NCBI GenBank assembly: GCA_002633005.1
Contig: NMRA01000053.1
Coordinates: 188,001-246,385, forward strand
Source of the DNA: Phoronis australis
Taxonomy: Eukaryota > Phoronida > Phoronidae
Direction: 5' to 3'
DNA: 58,385 nucleotides
The translations under genes and the position numbers were made by a program. This document shows positions 9,601 to 21,060 of this stretch, piece after piece. Position 1 is the first letter of the stretch, and every line of letters begins with the position of its first letter. The notes beneath the pieces were generated by a model that did no database searches, had not been told where the DNA came from, and worked only from the letters and a program-made list of their open reading frames with translations.

Positions 9601-11649
9601 GTAATATTTCTCTGCACAGCTGGACACGAGTGATCAGATATTGCTACTGAAGTCATGTTGTATGGAGATCATGTGTCTGCGGGCCGCCTGCCGTTACAGC
9701 TTGGAGGAACAAACGTTAACACTACAAAACGGACTGAAGCTGAAGAAATCTCAGATCACAGGAGGGGGTCTTGGCCTGCTCGTTGAGCCCATCTTCGAGT
9801 TTGCCCTGAGTCTTTCCAAGCTCAAACTCGACAGCACTGAAGTTGCTTTACTTGCTGCTGTACTCCTCATGCAGTCAGGTGAGATTAATTGTTACTGGTA
9901 ATTCTTCACCAGAACTAGATGTTAATTGCTCTCTTTCCCAGTCTTACAGGGGGCAGCACTGTGGGAGGATGGTACAACTTGACTTCTTTTAGGTAAACGG
10001 AATGAAGTAACATTCAGACATTTTGATCGGTTGGATGTTGAGAAATGCATCATTTACTGAGAAATGCATCATTTACTGAGAAATGCCTTTGTAGCTTGCA
10101 GCTGCTGCAACTACAAGATCAGACTTGTAGATTCAAAGAAAATAAATTAGTTTTTTTGCGGCTCACTCTAGATAAAAAGACATAAAATCAAACAACAAAA
10201 CAGTTCACTAATGTTCTTCTGGCTCAGTCCTAAACCATACGTTTACGAAAGACATCCAGATGGAGGGATGCACACTGTTGCCCAGAAGGATGTTTGCATT
10301 TCAAGCATCTTATCACAGGGTCACTCTCCTCTAGAGATAAAGCTGTGAAAGACAGTAGGTGTTAAGAAGAGCTTCAATTTTGGGTACACAGCAGGGCCCA
10401 GTTGCACAAAAGTTATACGCCGTCTAGCAACAGTGACGTCGCATTATCACGCATCACGTTGTTGCTGTTGAACAATGCACCTGACGTCATGCAACTATCA
10501 AACTTATCCAGCGGATAACTTTTGAAGCTTTATGCAACTCAGCCCTGATGTACACACAATGAGACCTTAGAAGCTGTCACAGTTAGGTTGTGCACTGTTG
10601 CAAAAACTCCTTGAAATTTAAATTCTGAGTGAAGGGATGCTCCTATTGTATTGAAAACGGGCAGCCAGTTCCATAATCTGGGTAAGAGATGTTGCAGTGC
10701 ATATTGGTCGTGTTATTATTGTTATTGTTATTAAAAGTAGTAGTAGTAGTAGTTTAGTGGTAGTATTATTGTAGCAAGAACATTCTGTTTTACAGATCGC
10801 ACTGGACTTAAAATCCCGGAGGCCGTGGAGCGGTTACAGGATGCCATCTTGGGTGCATACAAGCGGTATATCGCTGAACAGCGCCCCCACCAGCCAGTTC
10901 ATTGGGCCAAGATCCTGATGAAGGTGACGGACCTACGCACCATCAGCACACGGCATGCAGAACGCGTGCTTTGTATCAAGCTGGACTGCCCCAGTGACAT
11001 ACCACCACTGTTTTTGGAGATGTTTGATGAAACGGGTGCTGGGAAAGCCAAGGGACGTGACGGAGAGGTGGAGGCAGAAGTCAGCAACGCTGTGAAGCAG
11101 CTGAGTGGTGAAGTGAGTGGGAAAGATTCAGTGCCATATTATCGGCCACTGAGCAATGAGCGCAACACGAGCCCCGTGAGCAGTGAGAGCTCGGTGAGTT
11201 CTGCGGGCAGGATGTCTCCACCACAAAACATGGTGATGCACAATCGGCTCACTGTCCGTCGGGCTTCAGCGGCTATGATGTCTCAGGCTTTATCTGAGGT
11301 GCGCTCTACACAGCGGTTCTCCTATCCGACTAGCCCGTCCTTATACACCGATGGCATGAACACACCTACACTTCCTCTCACGCCCTCTAGTCTGATCCCA
11401 CCTCTGACTCCGACCAGCCCCATACACATACCGATGTCGCCACCGGGGTCGGTCCCTATGATGAATGGGTTGATCAGTCCGTCGGTAATGTCGCGCCGGA
11501 TGAGTGTTGGTGCCTTGGGGAACCTGCCTGTGCCCCTACCTATTAGTATGATCAGTGCTGTCAATAGCTTGCCTGTGTCGCCACCTTTTTACTCTAACAG
11601 CGTCATAGAGTCATCCAGAAAAAGTCCAAATGCCCCTAAGAGTAACTGA
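3488..11649 (+). CDS. THR: Thyroid hormone receptor (nuclear receptor), 5' end missing
   Basis: Ligand-regulated transcription factor that acts in the nucleus, normally as a heterodimer with RXR on AGGTCA repeats. Six exons: 3488-3603, 4232-4373, 6549-6754, 7691-7819, 9620-9878, 10796-11649, all with AG/GT borders and matching phases; 567 residues and a TGA stop. Order: short hinge, two-zinc-finger DNA-binding domain with P-box CEGCKG, basic D region ([13 protein letters not shown]), ligand-binding domain with [26 protein letters not shown] and [10 protein letters not shown]-2 helix PLFLEMFDE, then a long extension. The motif order and wording are those of thyroid receptors rather than other NR1 members. 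The first exon here starts with two bases of a split codon, so at least one coding exon (A/B region) lies upstream, in 1-3487 or outside the window. Ligand response cannot be read from sequence. Confidence 0.93.
3604..4231. other. THR intron with small TIR element
   Basis: Contains the 3696-3885 element; nothing else recognised. Confidence 0.7.
3696..3885. repeat. TIR-flanked element with 75-bp tandem duplication
   Basis: Ends are inverted copies of TTAAACC...GTTCAGCTGGACT (3696-3715 against 3866-3885). Between them a 75-base unit occurs twice (3716-3790 and 3791-3865) with few differences. Each unit holds a small hairpin, GGGAG...CTCCC. Confidence 0.8.
4232..4373 (+). CDS. THR: THR exon: second zinc finger
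   Basis: Acceptor TTTGTAG, donor GTGAGT at 4374. Encodes [11 protein letters not shown], then the four cysteines of the second finger ([18 protein letters not shown]) and VGMATD. The split codon at the end is completed as Leu by the next exon. Confidence 0.93.
4606..5921. repeat. Modular dispersed repeat, copy 1
   Basis: Degenerate modules of about 110 bp, each with a core like CCCCTAGTGGC, a T-rich stretch, then GTATCT and TTCATGAAATTTGGCA. It ends with CTGGAAGCATACCGTTTG and CGTGGGTGCATTT, the same ending as copy 3. Left end is worn. Confidence 0.7.
6195..6410 (-). mobile_element. tRNA-derived SINE
   Basis: Read on the minus strand the head has an A-box TGGCTCAGTGG and B-box GGATTCAAATCC at tRNA-like spacing; the tail is AT-rich. 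It is flanked by direct repeats TGACCGG(G/A)CACTAC at 6181-6194 and 6411-6424, a 14-bp target-site duplication with one mismatch. It is not a functional tRNA gene. Confidence 0.85.
6549..6754 (+). CDS. THR: THR exon: D region and start of ligand-binding domain
   Basis: Acceptor TTTTCAG, donor GTGAGT at 6755. Encodes [19 protein letters not shown], the C-terminal extension of the DNA-binding domain that is characteristic of thyroid receptors, followed by [19 protein letters not shown], helix 1 of the ligand-binding domain. Ends on a complete codon. Confidence 0.92.
6755..7690. other. THR intron, nothing recognised
   Basis: 936 bp of unremarkable DNA; no repeat family or coding frame recognised. 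Confidence 0.6.
7691..7819 (+). CDS. THR: THR exon: linker and helix 3
   Basis: Acceptor TTTGTAG, donor GTAAGT at 7820. 43 whole codons, including [20 protein letters not shown], which aligns with helix 3 of vertebrate thyroid receptors. The hormone-contacting Arg of that helix (TRalpha R228 / TRbeta R282) is Lys here. Confidence 0.9.
7820..9619. other. THR intron mostly occupied by modular repeat
   Basis: Copy 2 of the modular repeat takes 8201 to about 9440; the rest shows nothing. Confidence 0.7.
8201..9440. repeat. Modular dispersed repeat, copy 2
   Basis: Starts with the palindrome ATGCGCCCACAT...ATGTGG(A)CGCAT (8201-8230) and a GC-rich CCGTCC stretch. The core TGTGCCCCCTAGTGGCAAT recurs at about 8376 and 8814, giving a higher-order unit of about 440 bp, with a shortened third unit near 9200. 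The terminal segment of copies 1 and 3 is missing. Confidence 0.75.
9620..9878 (+). CDS. THR: THR exon: ligand-binding domain core
   Basis: Acceptor TCTGCACAG, donor GTGAGA at 9879. Encodes [20 protein letters not shown], with both arginines of the LRAAxR motif that face the hormone carboxylate in vertebrate receptors, then [21 protein letters not shown] and [13 protein letters not shown]. Ends with one base of the codon for Asp in SDRTG. Confidence 0.93.
9879..10795. other. THR intron with hairpin element and microsatellite
   Basis: Contains a 20-bp duplication (AGAAATGCATCATTTACTG, about 10041-10085), the hairpin element at 10395-10548, and a TTA/TAG microsatellite at about 10712-10755. 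Confidence 0.7.
10395..10548. repeat. Hairpin (foldback) element
   Basis: Left end GGGCCCAGTTGCACAAAAG and right end, read in reverse complement, CAGGGCTGAGTTGCATAAAG, share an imperfect inverted repeat, and further in TAGCAACAGTGACGTC pairs with TAGTTGCATGACGTC. Small non-autonomous element of unknown family. Confidence 0.7.
10796..11649 (+). CDS. THR: THR last exon: helices 9-12 plus long C-terminal extension
   Basis: Acceptor TTTTACAG. Encodes [18 protein letters not shown], where the His equivalent to TRbeta H435 is kept, and the AF-2 core PLFLEMFDE. Vertebrate thyroid receptors end here; this protein goes on for about 205 residues, first mixed-charge, then dense in Ser/Pro with many SP and TP steps (TSPVSS, LPLTPSS, PLTPTSP, PMSPPG). 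The stop is TGA at 11647. The exon is more GC-rich than the surrounding introns. Confidence 0.93.
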
Positions 11650-11850
11650 ACCGAAAGTTTTTATGACCACGCATCTTATCCCGCAACTTGTTCATGAAGA
11701 ATCAAGAATGGTTTTAGTATTTTGGGAGGGGTGATCATAGATTTTGCGTATTTGTTTGGGTTATTGCCCAGCTGCATAGAACATCTAAATTGAAAAAAAA
11801 AACACATTTATCAGGCTTCAATGCCACCAGGGAGATTGAAAAACATTTTT

Positions 11851-12716
11851 ATGCGCCCACATACACATGTGGGTGCATACTGCCTCGTCTTTGTTTCTGT
11901 TGTTCCAAACTCCTTGTAGAACAGCCATTTCTGTCAAGCTGATGACAGATCACAACTAATTTAGGACTGATCCGACTACCACTGTGCCCCCTACTGGGAT
12001 TTTATTTTTGATGTTAGCCTCTGTATCTTCACTGTCTTCGGAGTTCCTCAATGGATTTTCATGAACTTTGGCAAGTTGGTTGCTATTAAGGAAAATAACC
12101 TCGCCTTCCTATTTTCAGACGCATTTGACATTTGCTGTACCATCTTACGGACATTTTAAAAATGTCTGAATCTGTTTTTGACATCTGCTCTATCCACCAA
12201 ACAACTGGAAGCATCATAGTGAAAATTGGCAGATGTGTTTCAGATGAGAAGGGTGTTGTTGACATAGTTTTTCCGATTCAACTACTTTGGCACCCACTAG
12301 TGGCAATTTTGGTATCTCTTTAACCCTTTGTAGGATCTTTGAGAAATTTGGCATTTTTTTCCTTATGGAGCTGACAATGCGTGGTAACAAGTTGGAGATG
12401 AATCCGACTACCGTTGTGCCCCCTAGAGGCAGTTTTAATTTTATAACTAACATCTGCCTTAAGTTTGTACATTGGATTTTTGTGAAATTTGGCAAGTAGG
12501 TTTCTATTAGGAGATGGCGAAGCTTTTTTGGATGTATTCACTGTATTTTTAAGCCACCTAGTGGCCATGTCTTAACTTTTCGGGTCCATTATTTGGCTTC
12601 GTATTTTCAGACGGGTTCAACGTATTCTGAGTCATTTAATGGCCATTTTATGATGCTAATTAACCTCCCTAGAAGCATATCGTTTGCCATGCAGGTCGTG
12701 GGCGCATTTCAATGCA
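11851..12716. repeat. Modular dispersed repeat, copy 3
   Basis: Has both ends: the palindrome ATGCGCCCACAT...ATGTGGGTGCAT at 11851-11878 and the terminal AGAAGCATATCGTTTG plus CGTGGGCGCATTTCAATGC. Internal modules carry the CCCCCTAGAGGCAGTTTTA and AAATTTGGCA cores. This is the most complete copy. Confidence 0.75.
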
Positions 12717-15105
12717 CCACAAATTGGAGGTGATCATATCAGGAAACATGGTTCATTTAAAAGTAAAGGTTATAGGAAAATCTGAGGATGGGGATTTTGC
12801 CAAAGGTGGGCAGTTACTCTAATGAATACAGTACGTGACATTGTTTTTCAATGCTCGCATGTTTGACCTCCCTATTTCAGCTCAATAGAAATTTGCTCTC
12901 CCCTCTCTCTTCACCTGCTGGTATTTTCATAGCCTCAAATTAACCCATGAATGCGCCAGGATAATCCTATGATAACAGGCTTAAACAAGAGTTAATAACA
13001 CTAAACGAGGCTGGCAATGGATTGAGAACGAAATAGCGCATGGCGTGTTATGCCTGCTAGGCCTAAGCCATGGTTTTTGACAGTTTCTTATGGCATTTTT
13101 TTGCGGTTATGATGGAAGTTAGCACACGTACTGATAAGAAACACCTCTGCACATAAATTTGAGGCTACGAAAATAGCTGAGGTGGTGTTCAGAATTACCT
13201 CAAGTGTGTGATTATTGCTCCTTTGTACACTTCTGTTAACTTAAAAGATCGAATATAGAGAAGAGGCAGTTAAGTGCAATGCTCATAGTCTGTTAGACAA
13301 CACATTATTTGAACGAAAGTCTCCTAAGTGACAGTCCACTGTTTTGCCAGGCTGTTCATGGCCTGAGTACCCAAGCTTACAGTAGACTAAAGTGCTTTGC
13401 AGTTAACTACTCTGCAAATACCCTTCAAGTGCTGATTTTTTATTCTTCCTTTTACTTGTATTTTTTTCATTTCGTCTCTAACTGGCAAGTGTTGCTACAT
13501 TTCTCATCCAGAACATGTTTTGTGAGAATCACTCCAAATTTGTGCTGCAAGAGACTACAGTTAGAAAAACAAACAAACTGAGACTTCTTGTCTTAATTCA
13601 GCCAGTGCTAATCAGTGTTGGATGCAGTTTTGCACACCCTCTTTAAAGTGCCATAAGAATTACACCTCGAGAGATATCATTGTAAAATAGAAACACGTGA
13701 AAAGTGAATATTTATTTTGTGAGCGTTTCCTGACCTACCAAGTAGGCAGAAAATTTGTCCGATTTTTCATCATTGTCCGAGACAATTTCTAACACTGCTT
13801 TTTGTGGAAGTGACTTATGTGGTTTTTGATGGTTTGACTACAGCACAATATGCTGTTCTTTTCCATTACAACAGCATTTTCAAACTGAAAGTTTGAAGAG
13901 TCTGTATTTAGGGGATTTTTGTGTGTGTTAGTGCACAATATTTGTTATATCTGCAGAGTAGTTAGTGGAATTAAAAACCGTGTGACTAGATTTGTTTATT
14001 AAAACAAATTAGAAACTTCATGTCTAGGAATTTTTTGTCCACTTGGTGAGGGTTTCTTTCATAACTTGGATTTATTGATTAATAGAATCGCTAGTAAGTT
14101 AAGTTTTCACATTTGTTCAGTTGCACAGAAGAGTTTACCTTCACTACTGCGTTGGAGATGTTTTGCCAGTTATTGTAAATAGTTGTAGTGTGTTAGCGTA
14201 TAAGGAATAACATTAATATGTGTACCGGTGATCTTAATTTTGTATTGTTGTATTGTTAAGTGTTTTCAAGCCACTCTTTCTTATCACACAATTGACAAAG
14301 TGTCGCCCGGTGACAGTTGTTCATGCTGTTGATGAATTTTTTTAACTGTTTTGATATCTGCATAGTTTTATGTATACCTCGTGTTATTGTTAACAATCAC
14401 TGTGCTGCTAAGTCCATTTGTAACATGCAATTGCAAATATGGTCATTCAGAAATCTGGTGACATTCTAGTTAAATCCCGGTGATGTTTTTGTTAAGTGCT
14501 GCTTGACAATTGTTTTGACTTGCTTTTCATCATGCTAGTGCATGTGGTATCGTTGTTGGACTTAGCTCTAAATGTGCTTCTTAAAAATCATGTTTTAATC
14601 TGCTTGACACAATAGCCTCTGCAATGGGCTCCGATATTTCTCTAGAAACTAGTTCATGCTAAATTTTAGATCTATGTCGTCCACAAGTGTATAATGTTGA
14701 TAGTTTAGTGATAACACCCCAGATATGTATGGCTCCTTGTATTTACTTTAATGCACTATAATTATTCAGATATATTTACGTTTAGGATTACTGGTTGTTT
14801 GTTCATATACAAAGGCTGCCTTGGTGTGTCTGCTTCAAGCTTAACACTACGCAACCAACTTACCTCATTGAAGTATATTCTGTAATGTTAGTGATTTTGC
14901 TCACGTTAGTGATCATCTTGATCGCCGCGCAATGATCTCTCATATGAAGGGTTATTAGTCCCGCTGACTAAATGCAATTGGGCTAATCAGTGATTGTTGG
15001 TGTATATGTATGTTAGGCATATATTCAGTCTGCACTTTAAACCCGAAAAGCTCTAAGAAAAAGCTCAACTGAGATCACTCCACGGTAGCTTAAGAACTTG
15101 TCACT

Positions 15106-15107
<2 letters not shown>

Positions 15108-15148
<41 letters not shown>

Positions 15149-15175
15149 TGTGTGTATTTGTATGTAGGTGTGTGG
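15108..15175. repeat. GT microsatellite
   Basis: About 17 uninterrupted GT units, then interrupted GT/TG with TTTG and TATG variants. Confidence 0.95.
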
Positions 15176-18100
15176 ATGTGTTAATTAGACCTTAAAGTGT
15201 TGTTGAAAGCCAACCCTTCACGCAGATGTTATGAATAATCCTACATTGATGAGTTGCCAAAACACTGAAATTTACATATGCTACTATGATCGTTGTTATC
15301 AAAAGCAGCTGGTATGTCTACAAATGTAGTACTCAATTTTGGTTATCAAATTTCTTTCGTAGGCTGTACAATTAGCTGCATGTCAGAAACCTCTGGTGAA
15401 TCCGACATGCTCATTTGCTTAATTGATCTTGGCTCTTGTATTTCATTTTGTGTTCGGTTGAAGACTTATGAACTGCCAACCTGGCAGTGACGCAGTTTGT
15501 AATTATAGTTGTACGTGTACTGACCAAAGCTGCTATGGAACATAAGGTCAATTTTTATTAAGAAAACGTGCCGTTATAAAACTGGTCACAATTTGTTTCT
15601 AAGGTTAGATGGAAAGAAATCCGAGTTCACTATTTCTTGAGGCTATCCTGATTACATAAATTGACAAATCGAATTATCAATGTGTCCAGATTACCTCTAA
15701 TTTGAGTAAGGAGCATGTTGATACCTTTTTATTATGGTTAATGGTCAAAATTGAGTTGATTTTTTGATAGAATGTTTTTATAGCAATTCATTGTGCACCA
15801 ATAGGTGATCGGTAGATATATAGTTTCAATAATTCTCTGAAAATGGTGATGTGCTCGTGTTTGTTGTAATTGAAAATTATGTGCCATTGTAAAAAGTTTT
15901 TGCGTGTTGATATTTTTTCAAAATGCTGTTCACTAAGTCAGTGCTATCACATTTTAGATGTGACTTGGGGTTTTTCTGCCATATTATTCAAATTGTGAGG
16001 TCATGTGTTGTGTCGCTGGTGTCATTTTGTTCTGGGTGAAGCAATTGTTTTAGTCATCAAGATGAAATAGTATCCTGTAGTGATATCTTGTTACCTGATT
16101 CCGAGAAATTAAAGATCAGTTTACCATTATTTTTGGAAGTCTGTTTGAAGCCAACTACTGCCAACTTGAAAAGTGATGAAAATGTAAAGTGATGAAAATG
16201 TATGCAAGCCAAGATTGTAAAACAATGTGTTGCGCCCGTCCTTGTTCTGAAATTGATACGGTTGCACTCCATGCTGTCAGTAAAGTTCAGTACGCCACCA
16301 GATACAGGTTATTGCTGAATTTGTCTTGAAACAATTTTGAATAGATTTTAAAAGACATTTTTGAAACCTATATGATAATAAAAATGTCCCGTTTGGTATT
16401 CCGATAGTAAATGGCACAAGTTCACATTACATAATAATGTCTCTCTGACATTTGATTTTCTATTACCAAATATAGTTTGGTCATGTAATCCATTCACACT
16501 CTGTACAATATATAGCTTTTAATCCATTTTAACACATACCTCATAAATTGGTCTCTTTTAGTTTCAAATAATCACCTGCAATCTTCTCAAAAGTCTATTT
16601 ATATTGAGTTTGTTGGCCCCCTATACAGACTCTCAAAAATAGTGATACTGTCAGAATGGAGGTTGGTTTTGCATTTTTACTTTAAAATTTAAGCTACGCA
16701 CCATTTGGTATTGAATGCCATCAATGCTAGTTGGGATTTTTAATCTGAAACTTCGAACAGATGTTACCAAGTTTCTTTTGAACAATTGCAGGGTTTGTGG
16801 TATATAATGTTAATTTGAGCAGGTTTTTGAAATCTGGTCATGCATATAATGCTCTTTCGTATACTATTATTTGGGTCTTAGACTATGTTGTGGCTAAATT
16901 CTTCAGTGGGAACACTATTCACAATTGTGAACTGTACACAAGTTACTTGATATGGTTAGTTTTACACACAATGATCTATCATCTGTGAAGTTAAAGAATA
17001 CTTGTAATATAAAAATCCATGGTTTTACACTTCACACAACCACTGCAGAAAAAATGATGAAAAATCACTTAAGCAAAAGGACAAGGTCGTTGAGAATATT
17101 CCAATAACTGCTTGGTACCGACGTAATTTTTAAAAAATTATATCAAAACTGTACTATTAATTCCACGTCTAAGCATTTATTCGAAAATTGTGAAATGGGA
17201 GCGCAAGACTAAATTTCTGACGCGAGTCTCATGTCACATTTTGTGAAGGCCCCAGTGTAGCTTCCATTAGTTGTCTTTATTTGTACAACTGTATGGTTAA
17301 TCAGTGATTATACTAAGAATGTGTGTGTTTGTATGTTAGTGTGTGCACGTATGTTTGTATGTATGTCTGTTGTTATGATGTGTAGACTAGATGCATCCAA
17401 GATGCTTCCCAACGTCCCAGGACAATGGTATCAGTAGTGAATTGCGGGTGGTTTTCGTTAGTATAACATGTAATGCAATGCTTTTTGGTAGTTGTGCTCA
17501 GTAAGAGAGGATTTGTGCAGCCAGAAGAATGATTCTGGGCTACAAAACAGAATTTTTGGATGGGATTTTGGGTATTGGTGTCAACATTTATGGTATATGT
17601 ATAGTTGGTCTTGTTGAAAAATTCCTAAAATTCTGAAATAGCAGCCATTTCTGTAAAGTTTGTACGTTTCCAGTATGAAAATTTGTCTTAAAGGAGATGA
17701 CACACCTTTTTACCGGTTTTCAGTCCAAAATCAGTGGATCTTATCTGTCACGTGCACAAATTGCAAGGAAATGATGTAGTTTTTGTCCCATTGCTAAGGT
17801 CTTATGAATTGTAAGCACCGACTTCAGTTACACCGTAGTATATAACACAATGCTTTGTTACCATCTTGAGTGAAGTCGAGGGCTTTTGGCCAGTTCTTTT
17901 TGCTGTTTATGCAACCATATTTATCAACGTAGGCTTGTAATCCGTGTTTATTGCTTCTAGAATAAAAAATGCTTGAAAATATTCTTGTTTCGCTTTTTAT
18001 CATGTGCCATTTGAAAATCAATGCAGCTATATCTCATTAAGTTAACCCTGTATACTGCATCTCCTGTTAACGGGATGAATAAGTAGAGATGATTAGTGCA

Positions 18101-18412
18101 TTACATCACATCATACCTGTCCCTGCCTAGAACAGCTAATTTCAGGTAATGCATGCGCATACCCAGCCTTTAATATGGGGGAGGGCTTGAATTCCTGACA
18201 ATGAGGACCTTTTACCCACAAAAAAAGCCGAAGGACTAAAGAAAAAAAACGGGTACCACATCCAGAGCTGTGAATTGTGCGTTTGCGCCTTTTTAGTGGA
18301 CTTTTGTTTCTCTGGGGCGGGCCTTTTTGTCCACTTCGCTAAATGAGGGGCTCATTTGAGCCCCACGAGACCCCCCTGGGTACGCGCATGGGTAATATAT
18401 AACCTGGTGACC

Positions 18413-18907
18413 TTAAGGGCCTTTCATACTAGCGTCGATGGTTTGGGGAGTTGCGGTCAATAAAACGCTCAACTCCGGTTCTGAATCGCAGTTAACAGCT
18501 CCAGTTAACATCGCAGTTAACAGGTGGATTTATAGCGCAGCGTCGACGCTGCAATGCAGTATGAACGGTTAACTTCGGTTCAATCAAGTTATCGTCAGGT
18601 GCCACTGTAATCGTCAACAGTTACAGGGTATTGCCGTCACTATTAGCTGCTTATATTTTGCTTTAATAATAACCAACTGATTTAAAAATAAGTTTCATGA
18701 CATTTAGCACATGTAAATTTTCCCAAATTGTCACATTGAAAAAAATCTTAGTGTGCAGCGCTACCTTACGATAACTTTGATGACGACAGCGTCACCAATC
18801 GTTTATTTCGATGTTCATTAACTACCGAAGCCAGTATGAATGGTCCAGTTAACTGCGCTGTTTACGTCAACGCTGACCTGAGTTAAGTCAATATGAAAGG
18901 CCCTTTA
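18413..18907. mobile_element. MITE-like element
   Basis: Ends TTAAGGGCCTTTCATACT and, in reverse complement, TAAAGGGCCTTTCATATT form short TIRs. The interior is rich in AGTTAAC and GCAGTTAAC words in both orientations. No coding frame, so non-autonomous. Target-site duplication may be TTA. Confidence 0.75.
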
Positions 18908-20889
18908 GAGTCCCAAAACCACATTCTGGATAAGAAACTGCTATAGACACACACATGAAACTGTCAAAACGCGGCCCAGTGAACATTGTTTATGACATTC
19001 GTTCGTTCATAATGCTCTATTGCTTAAGTCCCGTTTTTTTATAACGCCTTTTCTACAAACATGGATATAGCGTTCACACGGTTATAGTGTGTGCCACTTT
19101 CAATCTCACACTTATTTCACTAGCTTAATTAATAGTGAAAAATCAGTCAAGCCTAAACTTGATCATGCACAAACTCCTCAATTTAAATTGGTGAACAACA
19201 CATGACACACAGGCATGTAATTTGTTGCATGCGTTTTGGGCTCGCAGCTGGACAGCCTTACGTAGTGAAAAAATGGCAGGTGAACAGAAGCAGATCAGCT
19301 TGTTTATATTTTGTGATTTATTTTCTCAAAAGTTTTTTTGTTTACAGCAAACCTCATAATTAATATATTTGGTAAGTCCCAGCAGGTTTGTTGTAATGAG
19401 GTTTGTCTATATCACACTTGAGAAGTCAGGAGTGGTGCAGCACTGAAATAAGTGGGGGGACTAGCCCCCTATGGTGCGCCACCCATGCAAGTGGCTTTAA
19501 ACTTGCCTTCCTTCGCGAAAAAAAAAATTGACTTGCAAAACTGACCGTTGAGAAATTGGTCACAAATTGTTCCTTAGTCAAAGCTGAGGGGACTTCAAGG
19601 CTTCAAAAGAACTGACAAATCTTTGTTGCTCGAGACCTAGCTCTGAAAGTTGGCTTGTCGTGGCATGTCGTCTTATGCACCGAGCGTGGTCTCCAGGAAT
19701 AACGATCTTTCACCTCTTTACAAACCTAGAAATCACTTCTCATATGAGCACAGAACAACTTAAACTGAGTTTATTCAGGTAAGTAGACTAAATCAAAGGT
19801 TAGATTCTTTGATGAAATGTGATTTTTTATACATAGCCACTAAGAAAGAACACGATTATGAAAGAGACTGTGGTGCATAAAAGCAAGCGCCATTACAAAC
19901 AAAGGAATACCCTATTAGTTAAAGAGGCAACTAAACCTGCGTTGAGCCAAAGAAACTTAAATTTTGATTTAGGCCACTTACTCCTATAAAATTGATGTCT
20001 GCATGTTCTAATGAGAAATGATTTTTGGTTTTCCAAAGAACTGAAAATTTATTCCTAAGTGACCATGCTGTGTGAATAAAATGACATACTGTGTTAAGCA
20101 AACATATAGAGCCTGGTCTCTATAGCAACAAGAACTGTCAGTTTTTTACAAGTCCAGTTCACACCCAATTTCACTAAGGAACAATTTCGAGACCAATGCC
20201 ATAATAGTAAGTGGTCTTTATAAAAAATATGATGGGAGGTGGCCCGGGTTTATAACCACTTTTTAAAACCTCAATCCTGTGACTTGGACAAAGGTGAAGG
20301 TCAAACTAGAAATACGAGACTTTTAAATGAAACATGGTGATTTTCGAATGTTATCAATTTCCTAAAAATGTCGGCATTATTTGTTAAAGACTACCGTAAC
20401 GTAAATCAGGCCTTTAAGCCTAAATGTGTCAAATATCAAAGAATTGAAGTATGTGTACACTAGATTAATTAGTGAGGTAGAATGCGTAATAGATATAATA
20501 GGGAAGTCAGAGTGAACATTCTAATGATGTTTTGCCAGGCCCAGCGGGGGAATCTGAGTAACAACACTGACTGAAGTACTCTTCAGTCTTATCCCTCAAG
20601 CTCACTTTCTCTGGCACAATGAACCTGAGATTCATGTGAGACATTCAAAGAAACAACATCCATGACAGCCTAATCACCGCCCCAACAGGCAGAATGACGT
20701 GTAAATGATACTTGATGACTATCAGACTCAATGACCTGAGTGACAGTTTGACATGGTAGTACACAGCAGGACTCTTATGGCACTTAAAAGGGCCATTTCC
20801 CTGCTAAGTTGTCAATAGTGAATTCTAAACCAAAACCCTTTGGGGTTTAGGAACATTATCCCACTCATCCAGTCCTGAATTGTTGCCAA

Positions 20890-21060
20890 ATGGTCCAGCA
20901 ACTCAAGTCATAGGTAATGTGCATAGACTTTTCCAATTCGGGTTGGCAAAGCCCAAGCTTTGAAGCATTTTCTTGATTCCACAGATGATTTTGATATTCT
21001 TGTTGGTAACAGAAATCAAGTCCTATCCTGGTACAGAATAGTAGACACGATTTTATGGTC
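20890..21060. repeat. Dispersed repeat family, copy
   Basis: Shares words such as AACTCAAGTCA(T/C)AGG(T/C)AATG, TTCGxxTTGGC and ATTCTTGTTGGTAA with 33290-33430, 34270-34410 and, inverted, 42810-42910. Ends not defined; family not recognised. Confidence 0.55.

Larger units (their letters stand above)
11650..18412 (+). other. Downstream of THR: probable long 3' UTR and intergenic DNA
   Basis: T-rich DNA without coding frames. It contains modular repeat copy 3 (11851-12716) and a GT microsatellite (15108-15175). Candidate poly(A) signals AATAAA occur near 16378 and 17961; the first would imply a 3' UTR of about 4.7 kb. Which one is used cannot be told from sequence. Confidence 0.45.

Noticed and set aside
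11322-11564. Antisense frame of 80 codons under the THR tail
   Set aside because: Shadow of the Ser/Pro-rich coding frame on the + strand.
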